Of a stretch of 64,000 nt of DNA, positions 1-8,667 are shown piece after piece. This stretch comes from Mojavia pulchra JT2-VF2 (lineage in GTDB: Bacteria; Cyanobacteriota; Cyanobacteriia; Cyanobacteriales; Nostocaceae). The notes below the pieces were generated by a model. That model saw only the letters and a list, made by a program, of their open reading frames with translations. It was not told the origin of the DNA and searched no databases. Within the stretch, counting starts at the first letter, position 1. Each line of letters opens with the position of its first letter. Made by a program: the position numbers and the translations under genes. The DNA lies in NCBI GenBank assembly GCA_019359325.1, contig JAHHHN010000030.1:1-64000 (forward strand), given 5' to 3'.

Positions 1-1167
1 TGGTGGTAATGCTTCAATAGCCGATGTTTGCAACCCAGTCATAGAAACACCTAGCCCCGTCCCAGCTATTGCCAAGCAAACAATTAAAGGTAAAAGGCTG
101 ATTTTTCCGGCAGTAATAGCTAATGGTGCAAAACCAATAGTTAATAAAGCTAAACCGACAACTGTCGGCCAACGACGACCAAATTGATCTGCCAAGCGGC
201 CACCAAAAGGTGAACTGATGATTAAGGTTCCAGAGAGAGCAGAAAGTACCAATCCCACTTGAAAGTCATTCCAACCACCCTGTTGAGTTAATAGCTGAGG
301 TAAGGCAAGAATAGTGACATACATTGCTAAGTTACTTAAACCAATCGCCCCATTCGCCGCAGCAAAGACTTGATGCCGAAAGAACCGAATTTGAATCACC
401 GGATCGCGATGGCGTAACTCATGCCACAAGAATACAATAATCAATCCTAGTACTAAAACTAAGTTAATCGAGTTTGGCAGTAAGGTAGAGCTATGGCAAC
501 TTTGGGTAAAAATGGCAGCAATTCCCGATAATGCCATTGCTAGTAATAGCGCACCGATGAAGTCAAATGATTGTCTACTACTTTCTACCTCACGTGCCGG
601 AATTGTCCACCAACCTAAGCTAACTGCGGCTATAACTAGGGGAATGTTGATATAGAAAATCGCTTGCCAGCCAGCTAATTGCACTAATAAACCACCCAAG
701 GGAGGGCCAATTGCAGCAGCTAAAGAAATCAGCGCACTGACCAACCCAAAACTCGTAGCCCGACGATGGGCGGGAACAACTTCTCGCACTAAAGCAGTAC
801 CATTAGGAATAGCGATCGCTCCAGAAATTGCTTGCAACAACCGAAAGAAAATTAATGTCGGTAAATTTGGTGCTACCGCCGCGCCCATTGATACCACCCC
901 AAAGCAAATAAAACCACCCAAAATTAAGCCGCGCCTACCGATGCGATCGCCTAATTTACCTGCTACTGGTTGTAGCGCGGCCATGGCAATTAAATAAGTA
1001 GTTACCAGCCAACTAGCTGCCGTCACAGTAGTATCAAAGGTGGCGATTAAACGAGGTAAAGCTACCGCAATCATGGTCGAGTTTAAGGGTGCTAGCATCG
1101 CTCCTAGACCGATTGTTAGTAGTAATGCCCGTTCAGTCCATGATTGTTTTTGGTTTAATTCTTCCAC
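1..1167 (-). CDS. MFS exporter, DHA2-type, partial (C-terminus beyond the window)
   Basis: Proton-driven multidrug-type exporter of the inner membrane. The reverse strand is open for all 389 codons to the left edge. It shows MFS hallmarks: a first helix with LAPLNSTMIAVALP, then the loop 2-3 signature GKLGDRIGRR about 60 residues in, a later copy GGRLADQFGRRW, and a run of hydrophobic segments. The first in-frame start after the upstream TAG is GTG at 1165-1167, with no clear ribosome binding site. The start overlaps the end of a PEP-synthase fragment by 35 bases, so the upstream region may be rearranged. Substrate cannot be inferred. The family is clear; the exact start is not. Confidence 0.85.
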   Translation of the reverse strand, partial: MEELNQKQSWTERALLLTIGLGAMLAPLNSTMIAVALPRLIATFDTTVTAASWLVTTYLIAMAALQPVAGKLGDRIGRRGLILGGFICFGVVSMGAAVAPNLPTLIFFRLLQAISGAIAIPNGTALVREVVPAHRRATSFGLVSALISLAAAIGPPLGGLLVQLAGWQAIFYINIPLVIAAVSLGWWTIPAREVESSRQSFDFIGALLLAMALSGIAAIFTQSCHSSTLLPNSINLVLVLGLIIVFLWHELRHRDPVIQIRFFRHQVFAAANGAIGLSNLAMYVTILALPQLLTQQGGWNDFQVGLVLSALSGTLIISSPFGGRLADQFGRRWPTVVGLALLTIGFAPLAITAGKISLLPLIVCLAIAGTGLGVSMTGLQTSAIEALPP

Positions 1168-1660
1168 CTGGCATTTGTTCTAACACTTGACCATTACGAT
1201 TTAAGCGGTAGCGATCGGGTGTAATTAATCCTGCGACGATCACTTCCCCTAATCCCCAGGCAGCCTTGATGACTATTTCATCAGCATTGGTCACAGGATT
1301 GCGAGTGAACATCACCCCTGCACAATCAGGGTGAACTAATTGCTGGACAACAACCGCGACTTGGGGCGGTTCAGAAATGCCTAAACGTTGACGGTAAGCC
1401 AAAGCTGATTCACTGCGTCCAGATGCCCAAACTTCCCCAATAGCTGTGAGTAATTGGCTGTCAGATCGCACATTTAAACAAGTTAAATGTTGACCTGCAA
1501 AACTGGCACTAGCAGAATCTTCTCCTACTGCCGGAGAGCGGACAGCCACCACCCCGCCAAGTTCCGATAATAAAGGTAGTACCAATTGATAACTTGACTG
1601 ATCGCCAGAAGCGATCGCATCTACTAAATCCACCGATAAAGCAAAACCAGGGGGAACAGG
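1133..1660 (-). pseudogene. PEP synthase / pyruvate phosphate dikinase N-terminal domain fragment
   Basis: The fragment matches the ATP-grasp-like PEP/pyruvate-binding domain of phosphoenolpyruvate synthase-type enzymes. In order one reads PVPPGFALSV, AVRSPAVGEDSASASFAGQ, a segment with GVMFTRNPVT, and AAWGLGEVIVAGL followed by TPDRYRL. These are successive conserved blocks of that domain. The usual N-terminal leader (about 30 residues ending just before PVPPGF) is missing behind an in-frame TAG. The frame stops after about 175 codons, before the rest of the domain and the central and C-terminal domains of a protein that normally exceeds 700 residues. It therefore looks truncated at both ends. 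Its 3' end runs into the start of the MFS gene. It is most likely a remnant; a small expressed protein from the GTG at 1633 is less likely. Confidence 0.75.
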
Positions 1661-1720
1661 CTAATGCTCAGTATGCTGGAACCGAGCATTATTAATGGAA
1701 GATAAAAAGCCTACATCAAT

Positions 1721-1906
1721 TTAAAGCAGTCCCCAGAAATGGAGGAAGCCTTGACCAGAAAACACTTCAATCAAAACAACAGATAAAAAACCAATCATCG
1801 CAAGACGACCGTTCCAATTTTCACTTTGAGGAGTGAACCCAGGACGCACAGCATTGCGGTCATCCAAATCTAAAACAGCAAGTGTAGATTTTTTAAAACC
1901 TGTCAT
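1721..1906 (-). CDS. High-light-inducible protein (HLIP / SCP, one-helix CAB-like)
   Basis: Small thylakoid protein that binds chlorophyll and carotenoid, protects photosystem assembly and rises under light stress. The 61-residue product has the diagnostic CAB helix with [12 protein letters not shown] (the E...N and R chlorophyll-ligand pattern), then [19 protein letters not shown]. Length is typical of the family. An upstream in-frame ATG exists eight codons earlier, but the chosen ATG (MTGFKKST) has a GGAG box about nine bases before it. The gene stands alone between the PEP-synthase remnant and the divergent penicillin-binding protein gene. Confidence 0.93.
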   Translation of the reverse strand: MTGFKKSTLAVLDLDDRNAVRPGFTPQSENWNGRLAMIGFLSVVLIEVFSGQGFLHFWGLL

Positions 1907-2261
1907 GAGTAAAACTCCAATGTATTGCATTGTAACAGTTATGACTGTATATTACGTAATTTAACAAATAGTTAAGAGATTGCAACATAATTTGAAGATA
2001 GAAAAGCTGAGGCACTAGCCCTGAAAAAAGATACGAGCCGTCACAACCCAGATCCACGCTACACATTTCTGTCTTTGAGTAGAAGATTTGTGATTATTTC
2101 TCCATTAAACTCTACACAAAGTTAGATTATTTGATACTGACGGACAATTTATTCACGTTATTCAAATTTGCAACTATCAGAATAATAGATGCCAAAAGCT
2201 ATCTAACTAAATTTTCTGGAATAAATTTTAATTTAATTTATAGTGCGGGGGTACAAATGCC

Positions 2262-4193
2262 GTGTCTTCGTCAAATACTTTTGTAGAGCAGCAGTCAGAA
2301 ACACAGTCTGCATCTAATTTCGAGTTTTTGAAACAAGTAAGTCAAGTCGCTGGTGTGACTCTGTTATCAATTACTATGCTGGCAAGTTCTGTTCTTGCTG
2401 GAGGACTGTTTGGTTTAGCGGTTACTTTTCGTAATTTGCCAGATGTTAGACAACTAAGAAACTTCCTCCCAGAAGAAACAACTTATATCTATGACATTAA
2501 AGGTAAACTTTTAGCAGGTATACATGGAGAAGCCAACAGAAAGATTGTACCGCTAGATCAAATTTCCCCGAATTTAAAACGAGCAGTATTAGCAAGTGAA
2601 GATAGCCACTTTTACAACCACCACGGTATTAATCCCGCCGCTGTTGGACGTGCTGCATTAGTCAACTGGACAGCAGGTAGTGTCCGGGAGGGGGGTTCTA
2701 CAATCACCATGCAGTTGGTGAAAAATATATTTCTATCTAAAAAGCGTGCTTTTACTCGAAAAATAGCAGAAGGGGTACTGGCAATTCGGTTAGAGCAAAT
2801 TCTTGATAAAGACCAGATTTTAGAAATGTACCTCAATCAAGTGTACTGGGGTCACAATAACTATGGTGTACAAACCGCAGCCCGAACTTACTTTGACAAA
2901 TCAGCAGCAAATTTGACTCTGGGCGAATCTGCAATGATGGCGGGTTTAATTCAAGCACCAGAGGAATATAGCCCGTTTGTGAACATGAAACTGGCAAAAC
3001 AACAACAAAAAGAAGTGCTGGGGCGGATGCTGGATCTGAAATGGATTAGCCAGCAAGAATATAATGAAGCTCTCCAGCAAGAAATCACTCTTGGTCAAAT
3101 CAAGTCATTTCAAGGTAGTGCCCTGCCTTATGTAACCAATACCGTAGCCCAGGAAATAATTAAAAAGTTTGGGCGTGATGCATTACTCAAAGGTGGAATG
3201 CGGGTACAAACTACGGTAGATGCCAACTTCCAACTAATGGCAGAAGAAACTATTAAGCAGTGGCATAAAACCCTCGAAGGTCGGGGGTTAAATAAAAATC
3301 AAATGGCTTTAGTAGCTATTGATCCCCGCACCCACTTTATCAAAGCCTTAGTCGGTGGTATAGATTCAAAAAAAAGTGAATTTAACCGCGCAACTCAAGC
3401 GCAGCGTCAACCTGGTTCTGCTTTTAAGCCATTTGTTTACTACACTGCCTTTGCTAGTGGTAAGTTTACACCCAATACAACGGTAATCGATGCTCCAGTT
3501 AGCTACAGAGATGGTGATGGTTGGTACTATCCACGCAACTACGATGGTGGCTTTATGGGAGCAATGCCGATTCGTACTGCCTTAGCATTGTCTCGTAATG
3601 TGCCTGCGGTCAAGATTGGCAAAGCTGTGGGAATGAATACAGTCATCGACACCTGCCATACCTTGGGAATTAACAGTCCAATGGTTGCCGTCAGTTCTTT
3701 ACCATTAGGCGCAATTGGTGTGACACCACTGGAAATGGCTAGTGCTTATGCCACCTTTGCTAATTATGGCTGGCAATCACCTCCAACGGCTATTGTCCGT
3801 GTTACTGATAGTAGTGGTAATGTCTTGTTAGACAATACTCCTAAACCTCAGCTAGTTCTTGACCCTTGGGCATCAGCCGCATTGGTAGATGTGATGCAAT
3901 CGGTAGTTACTGATGGTACTGGCAAAGGTGCTGCACTTGATAGGCCAGTTGCAGGTAAAACGGGTACAACTTCTTCAGAAAAGGATATTTGGTTTATTGG
4001 TTCTGTACCGCAGTTGACAACTGCTATTTGGGTAGGACGAGATGATAACAAACAATTAGCCACTGGTGCGACCGGTGGAGGTATGGTTACTCCCGTCTGG
4101 CGCGATTTTATGCAGAAGGCGCTTAAGGATGTACCAGTCATGAAATTTAAACCGCCTTCTGAATTTCCTCGACCTAAGCCAGTTAAAATATAG
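2262..4193 (+). CDS. Class A penicillin-binding protein (PBP1A-type)
   Basis: Bifunctional peptidoglycan synthase anchored in the plasma membrane. A membrane segment lies near residues 30-57. The GT51 glycosyltransferase domain follows, with catalytic Glu113 in ASEDSHFYNHHG, GGSTITMQLVKN at about 144, and EMYLNQVYWG. The transpeptidase domain has all three motifs: SAFK (Ser about 386, QPGSAFKPF), SRN (about 444) and KTGTT (about 566). At 643 residues it is of normal length. The start is GTG, preceded by a G-rich box (GCGGGGGT). An ATG five bases upstream is out of frame. The gene is monocistronic, with at least 190 bases to the next reading frame on the same strand. Confidence 0.95.
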   Translation: MSSSNTFVEQQSETQSASNFEFLKQVSQVAGVTLLSITMLASSVLAGGLFGLAVTFRNLPDVRQLRNFLPEETTYIYDIKGKLLAGIHGEANRKIVPLDQISPNLKRAVLASEDSHFYNHHGINPAAVGRAALVNWTAGSVREGGSTITMQLVKNIFLSKKRAFTRKIAEGVLAIRLEQILDKDQILEMYLNQVYWGHNNYGVQTAARTYFDKSAANLTLGESAMMAGLIQAPEEYSPFVNMKLAKQQQKEVLGRMLDLKWISQQEYNEALQQEITLGQIKSFQGSALPYVTNTVAQEIIKKFGRDALLKGGMRVQTTVDANFQLMAEETIKQWHKTLEGRGLNKNQMALVAIDPRTHFIKALVGGIDSKKSEFNRATQAQRQPGSAFKPFVYYTAFASGKFTPNTTVIDAPVSYRDGDGWYYPRNYDGGFMGAMPIRTALALSRNVPAVKIGKAVGMNTVIDTCHTLGINSPMVAVSSLPLGAIGVTPLEMASAYATFANYGWQSPPTAIVRVTDSSGNVLLDNTPKPQLVLDPWASAALVDVMQSVVTDGTGKGAALDRPVAGKTGTTSSEKDIWFIGSVPQLTTAIWVGRDDNKQLATGATGGGMVTPVWRDFMQKALKDVPVMKFKPPSEFPRPKPVKI

Positions 4194-4453
4194 GACTCCT
4201 ATTGGATTTTTGAAATTGACAAATTGTGATGTACTAACGAGCCAAAGCACAGGCTGAAGCTCTTGAGAATGCCATTTGGAAACGCGACTTTAACCAGGGG
4301 CAGTATTATTAGCTATTCCTGATTTAGGGACTACGTAAGTTTTTACAAGTATTGAAGCAGAAAGCCCATCAGTAACAGCCTGAAAATTTTTTGGATTTTC
4401 AGGTTGTTACGTCCTTCAGGGGTGGGGACGCGAATAATGCGGGAATCACTGAT

Positions 4454-4741
4454 TGGGTAGACTACTATGCCAAAATTTTTGATACGTGGGCAATAGCAGT
4501 TGCACCTCATTACACATCACAAGATTGTTCTGTTTGTGGGACACGAGTTAAAAAATCTTTGTCCACTCGTACCCACAAATGCCATTCTTGCGGAACAGTG
4601 ATGCATCGTGACCACAATGCAGCTAAACAAATACTGGCGAAGGGATTAAAAAGTACCGTAGGGCATACGGAATCTAAAGCTTGTGGACAGAACAACCTCT
4701 GCTTAGGTGAGGAAACTCCTCTAAGTAAGTTGACTGGATGA
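4454..4741 (+). pseudogene. IS200/IS605-family TnpB, C-terminal remnant
   Basis: Only the last quarter of a TnpB (RNA-guided nuclease of IS200/IS605 elements) is left. The sequence begins around DWVDYYAKIF, then VAPHYTSQDCSVCG, the zinc-ribbon pair CSVCG...CHSCG, and MHRDHNAAKQIL, which carries the last RuvC aspartate. The N-terminal and first two RuvC catalytic segments are absent, so it cannot be a nuclease. The frame is open further upstream but that part does not resemble TnpB. The 3' flank still has the element's end hairpin. It differs in sequence from the complete TnpB at 52-53 kb, so it is not a recent fragment of that copy. Confidence 0.85.
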
Positions 4742-4750
4742 AACAAGAAT

Positions 4751-4771
4751 CCCACTGCTTGAAGCAGTGGG
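4751..4771 (+). other. Right-end hairpin of the tnpB remnant
   Basis: A perfect 9-bp stem with a three-base loop (CCCACTGCT/AGCAGTGGG) lies ten bases after the tnpB stop codon. In IS200/IS605 elements such a hairpin marks the right end, and the transcript over it can form the guide-RNA scaffold. The intact element at 52 kb has a hairpin at the same place relative to its tnpB. Confidence 0.6.
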
Positions 4772-4794
4772 AGTGTCAATTCGTCATCCAATTT

Positions 4795-5082
4795 TCAACT
4801 TAAAAGCTCAATATATGTTGAATTTTTCCAAATTTTTGGCTTGGCTTGCACAGGTTTAGCTTTTGAGATTGCTAGTCTACCAACATTATCAAAACTAACG
4901 CTTACCGGAAAATCAATTATTGATTGATAGAAACTGCCAATATTATCAGAGAACACGAGAAACCTTTTCAAAAATCTCGCCCCAAAACCGAGGTACTGTA
5001 TTTTTGACCTTTCCATACAGTGAACATCCAATAGCATAAACCAAAGTACTAAAAACTGGTGTCTCGTCCTGCCTTCCTCCAA
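4795..5082 (-). CDS. Hypothetical protein (95 aa)
   Basis: Not recognised. The frame opens 15 bases after the stop of the YjzC-like gene on the same strand, so it could be the second gene of a short operon. The product is moderately basic, with a hydrophobic stretch near residues 9-20 and no motif I can name. It ends close to the tnpB-remnant hairpin, so it may itself be a truncated gene. It is listed because of its position and length; it could be a chance frame. Confidence 0.3.
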   Translation of the reverse strand: MEEGRTRHQFLVLWFMLLDVHCMERSKIQYLGFGARFLKRFLVFSDNIGSFYQSIIDFPVSVSFDNVGRLAISKAKPVQAKPKIWKNSTYIELLS

Positions 5083-5097
5083 AAATTCTATTATCTA

Positions 5098-5748
5098 TCA
5101 CGCTTTATGCTTTGTGGCATCAACTAATTTATATGATTGATCCCTTTCCCGCGTTGGTGGAAACGGATGTCCTTCGGTTGATGTTACCTCTAGCCCTGTA
5201 CTTTCTCCATCAGGATTGATTAGTTCGTACTGTCCGCTAACGGGAGTGCGTGAGCCTGGACTATACAAAGCTTTGGGGCGTTCATCATCTGCCTGAAGGG
5301 GCTGTACAGCGCCAGCACTGTAAGTTAGCCTCAACTGGCTCCTAATTTCAAAACCTGGAAGATAGCCACCGTGGTACGGTATTTCTGACAACTGGCTGAG
5401 TGTGCCTTTGATTTCAGAAATTGGTTCAAGCAATTGTGAGTTTTCTTGGCTCCAAAGGATAATTTGTGCATCTAGCAATTCTTGAAACTCAAGAGCGTGT
5501 AGCGTCACTTCATCCGAAGGCGTTTGATTATCTACAACAATCGAGAAGTTGAGAGTCAATAAAAGTGTTGTTTGTATTTCTACTAAATCATCATTCGAGA
5601 TAACTTGAGTACAATACTCGTCTACATGAAAACCAAACTGGGCTTTAAAGTGAGAAAACCTATGCGTTTGCAGTTGCTGACTCAGATATGGTAACAATCC
5701 GGCATCCGGATCTGATAGTATCTGGCGAACGATTGGCATTTGTGTCAT
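5098..5748 (-). CDS. Uncharacterised protein with YjzC-like C-terminal tail
   Basis: The first about 160 residues are not recognised and look like a soluble alpha/beta domain. The last about 55 residues, from SPGSRTPVSGQYELI through the EGHPFPPTRERDQSYKLVD stretch to the end, resemble the small YjzC-type protein (PG..aP.SGQY, then a proline-rich PP.P and a Y.LVD.T end). That family has no established function. The longer frame starts at a TTG seven codons earlier; I prefer the ATG giving MTQMPIVRQIL. A small downstream frame follows after 15 bases. The tail assignment is a pattern match from memory. Confidence 0.6.
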   Translation of the reverse strand: MTQMPIVRQILSDPDAGLLPYLSQQLQTHRFSHFKAQFGFHVDEYCTQVISNDDLVEIQTTLLLTLNFSIVVDNQTPSDEVTLHALEFQELLDAQIILWSQENSQLLEPISEIKGTLSQLSEIPYHGGYLPGFEIRSQLRLTYSAGAVQPLQADDERPKALYSPGSRTPVSGQYELINPDGESTGLEVTSTEGHPFPPTRERDQSYKLVDATKHKA

Positions 5749-5944
5749 ACATGCTCTACAACTTTTCAATTAAAGCTTTCAAATTAACAATCTCACTCGG
5801 TTAAGCATTCTCGAACATCCATCAAACTGACGAGAGTTACCTCAATCGTTTTATCGATTTACTTTACACATCTTTCGTGCTGCTGATGGCAGCTTCTAAT
5901 TTCATACAACAGCATAAATTGGTATTGCAAGATATTTATCTTGC

Positions 5945-6060
5945 CAGAACTTACGCACTCAGATCCCCCAACCCCCTTAGAAAGGGGGCTTTAGACGTTC
6001 CCCCCTTTTTAAGGGGGGCTAGGGGGGATCGGGGTTTCAGGCTTGAGTGCGTAAGTCCTA
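5945..6060. repeat. MITE family A, copy 1 (116 bp, 5-bp target duplication)
   Basis: The ends are CAGAACTTACGCACT and, on the other strand, TAGGACTTACGCACT: near-perfect terminal inverted repeats. The inside is two inverted G/C-run arms (CCCCC...GGGGG) that fold into hairpins. The flanks are CTTGC at 5940-5944 and 6061-6065, a 5-bp direct repeat. Two other copies in this window, in the opposite orientation, also have 5-bp flanking repeats. Confidence 0.85.
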
Positions 6061-6147
6061 CTTGCATTGCTCAACCAATTCAAACCGAATGGCACAAGCG
6101 TGCCATTCGCTCCCTAATCCCTAGAGGAGGCCGCGATTTCCCAAACT

Positions 6148-8010
6148 TCAACATCTACTGGGAGTGCAGAATCCCCCGTCTGAGAGGGTTGCAGCCCGGA
6201 TTGCTTCAAGAGGAAATTTCGGGGTGCGATCGCTGTACAACAAACCGTTAGCTTCTTGGAAAGTATCGCTAAATTGTGTGTAACAGAATCCACTGAACAG
6301 TTCAATATTATTGACGGTTTCTAGTAGGGCAGTGTATTTCATTTCTAACTCGGAAATACTCGAACAGCGCTCATATCCCCAAGCTGCAACAGCATCTAGC
6401 TTGCTATCGGGGGCATAAGCAATACCACCAAACTCTGTTAGCATAACTGGTTGCCCTTGATGCGGATAGTTGTCGAGTGTGAGGATACGTCCTCCGGGGC
6501 GCTTATGATTTAGCATATCCGACAGCTTCACCTCTGGGCCATAACGACGAACTAATTGCTGTGGCTTGGTATCATAGTCATGAATTGCAAGGATGTCTGT
6601 ATCCGTACTTTCCCAGCCATCGTTACTAATCACTGGACGAGTTGGGTCAAGGGTTTTCGTTAAGTGATACATTGCTACAACATAGTTGCGGTGAGCTGCT
6701 GTCTCGACTAAATTCGGCACTCCCCAAGATTCATTAAAAGGCACCCAAGCAACAATACATGGATGGCTTGAATCTCGCTTGATGACTTGGGTCCACTCCC
6801 GCGTCATTCGTTCTACGGCTTTCCTGGTAAAGCGATAGGCGCTGGGCATTTCCTCCCATACCAATAAACCTAAAACGTCTGCCCAATATAAAAACCGAGG
6901 GTCTTCAATTTTTTGGTGTTTACGTACTCCGTTGAAACCCATTGCTTTAATCAGTTCTACATCACGTCGCAAAGCTTCATCGCTGGGTGGAGTCATCAGC
7001 GTATCTGGCCAGTAACCTTGATCGAGAACAAGGCGTAAGTAATAGGGACGACCATTGAGCATAAAGCGATCGCGCTGTATGCTCACGGTTCGCATTGCGG
7101 TGTAAGATTTTACTTCATCCAGTAGCTGCTCATTGCTCCACAATTGAATTTCAGCATCAATTAGCGTTGGCTTTTCTGGACTCCACAATAATTCATTACG
7201 GTAGTCGTCAATCCCAGGATCGCCAAGAGCAATGCGGCGGTTAATTTCTCCATTGAACACCTCGTATGTATCATTCACCAATACAGTACTGCCAATGCTC
7301 AATTTCATCTTTATTTGGATGCCACAAACAGGCACATCACCCGCCAGCGCCCCTTCAAAACCAACCTCCCATCGTTCAAAGTCGCAATTCCAACACAGAT
7401 GCCCTAGATAAGTTTTACCTACTCGCTCAACCCAGACTGTCTGCCAAATACCGCTAGTGCGAGGATACCAGATACTATGCTCTTTCAGTTGCCAATCTTG
7501 CTTACCGCGAGGTTTGGCGAGGTCTTGGGGATCATCTTGCGCCCACAGTGTTACCTTTGTTGTGCCACTGTCATTCAAGACGTGGGTAATATCGAGTGAA
7601 AAATTGGTGTGTCCGCCTTCATGTTCAGCTATGTATTGATCGTTAACCCACACACGAGCACAGTAGTCCACCGCACCAAAGTGTAACAGCAATCTCCCAT
7701 CGCCTTCTGGTGTTGCAAACTCTCGTTCGTACCAACAGTTCGGATGAAAATTCCTGTCACCTATCCCACTTTTATTTGATTCAGGAGCAAACGGAACTTC
7801 TATCAGATGAGTCCATTGCTTTAGATCACTAGGTTGAACACATTTTCCTTCGTCATCAAATGCAAACTTCCACAAACCATTTAGGCTTTGCCAAGGTGAT
7901 CGCTGTAACTGTGGACGTGGATGTGATATTTCTTTCGAGTCAAAAGCATTCTTGTCATTACTTTCAACTGATAATGCAACTCCCCCATTATTAATATCTA
8001 ATAACTTCAT
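6148..8010 (-). CDS. Glycoside hydrolase family 2 (beta-galactosidase/beta-glucuronidase-like)
   Basis: Hydrolyses terminal beta-glycosides by a retaining mechanism. A jelly-roll sugar-binding domain covers about residues 35-200 (HFGAVDYCARVWVNDQYI, then EGGHTNFSLDIT), followed by an Ig-like domain and the TIM barrel. The acid/base Glu is at about 427 in AWVPFNESWG and the nucleophile Glu at about 526 in MLTEFGG. NGVRKHQKIEDPRFLYWAD and WEEMPS are also typical. At 620 residues it is complete for a short GH2, and no signal peptide is seen, so it probably acts in the cytoplasm. Members cleave galactosides, glucuronides or mannosides and the sequence does not decide. A hexuronate gene cluster lies 34 kb away, which makes glucuronidase worth considering. 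Confidence 0.9.
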   Translation of the reverse strand: MKLLDINNGGVALSVESNDKNAFDSKEISHPRPQLQRSPWQSLNGLWKFAFDDEGKCVQPSDLKQWTHLIEVPFAPESNKSGIGDRNFHPNCWYEREFATPEGDGRLLLHFGAVDYCARVWVNDQYIAEHEGGHTNFSLDITHVLNDSGTTKVTLWAQDDPQDLAKPRGKQDWQLKEHSIWYPRTSGIWQTVWVERVGKTYLGHLCWNCDFERWEVGFEGALAGDVPVCGIQIKMKLSIGSTVLVNDTYEVFNGEINRRIALGDPGIDDYRNELLWSPEKPTLIDAEIQLWSNEQLLDEVKSYTAMRTVSIQRDRFMLNGRPYYLRLVLDQGYWPDTLMTPPSDEALRRDVELIKAMGFNGVRKHQKIEDPRFLYWADVLGLLVWEEMPSAYRFTRKAVERMTREWTQVIKRDSSHPCIVAWVPFNESWGVPNLVETAAHRNYVVAMYHLTKTLDPTRPVISNDGWESTDTDILAIHDYDTKPQQLVRRYGPEVKLSDMLNHKRPGGRILTLDNYPHQGQPVMLTEFGGIAYAPDSKLDAVAAWGYERCSSISELEMKYTALLETVNNIELFSGFCYTQFSDTFQEANGLLYSDRTPKFPLEAIRAATLSDGGFCTPSRC

Positions 8011-8482
8011 AAAACCTCTTTGTATGAAGATAATTTTTCTCAGATGAAATTTTATTTTTTCTCACTTCAAACCCTACTTCTGTTGTCATAGCTATTGAAG
8101 TTGATTTTCACCTATTTCAAATCTCTAGCTAGATAGCCATAACAAAGATTTTCATAGCTCTTACCCCGATTAATCTATACAATTAATATTGCATCTGTTA
8201 TCGAAAATTGCTATTTACATATCAAGCAAATTTGGTTACTGTCCAGCTAAGGCATTAATTTGGAAATTGCATAATTGGTTACCAAAGGCAAACTTTCACT
8301 TCGTATATCCAAAAAATTTTGCTTGATTCTTAATATAAAAATATTTTGATTAGTTTGGCTTCTACCAAAGGAATAAAACTATACTAGATAAAGTTATAAG
8401 TAAAAATACTTAATAATATTTATGAATAAATATCAAGAAAAAACAGTTTAGTAGTTATAAGGAAATCCAAGAAATAAAATGC

Positions 8483-8600
8483 CATAGGACTCCTATTTGA
8501 TTTTTGCGGAGCTAGGTAAACATCTATCCCTTTTTCCTGTTCCCTGCTCCCTACCCACGCAAGTACATTTAGGAATCAAATCGGATTGCTATAGCTCATT
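8483..8600. repeat. Short interspersed repeat, family B, copy 1
   Basis: Runs from ATAGGACTCCTATTTGATTTTTGC to ATCAAATCGGATTGCTATAG, with imperfect terminal inverted repeats and a C/T-rich middle. A second full copy lies upstream of miaB, and a left half-copy follows the penicillin-binding protein stop at 4188-4210. No target duplication was found. The rest of this 650-base gap is AT-rich, with no gene seen. Confidence 0.6.
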
Positions 8601-8667
8601 AAAAGATTGAGCAGAGGCAAGTTAACTTATTGAATCCAGAAATAATGTTCCTTCAAAACAACAACTC

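Noticed and set aside
5877-6251. 124-codon forward frame rich in Pro/Arg/Gly
   Set aside because: It is mostly the translation of MITE copy 1 (RSPNPL, PPFLRG) and runs opposite to the GH2 gene end.
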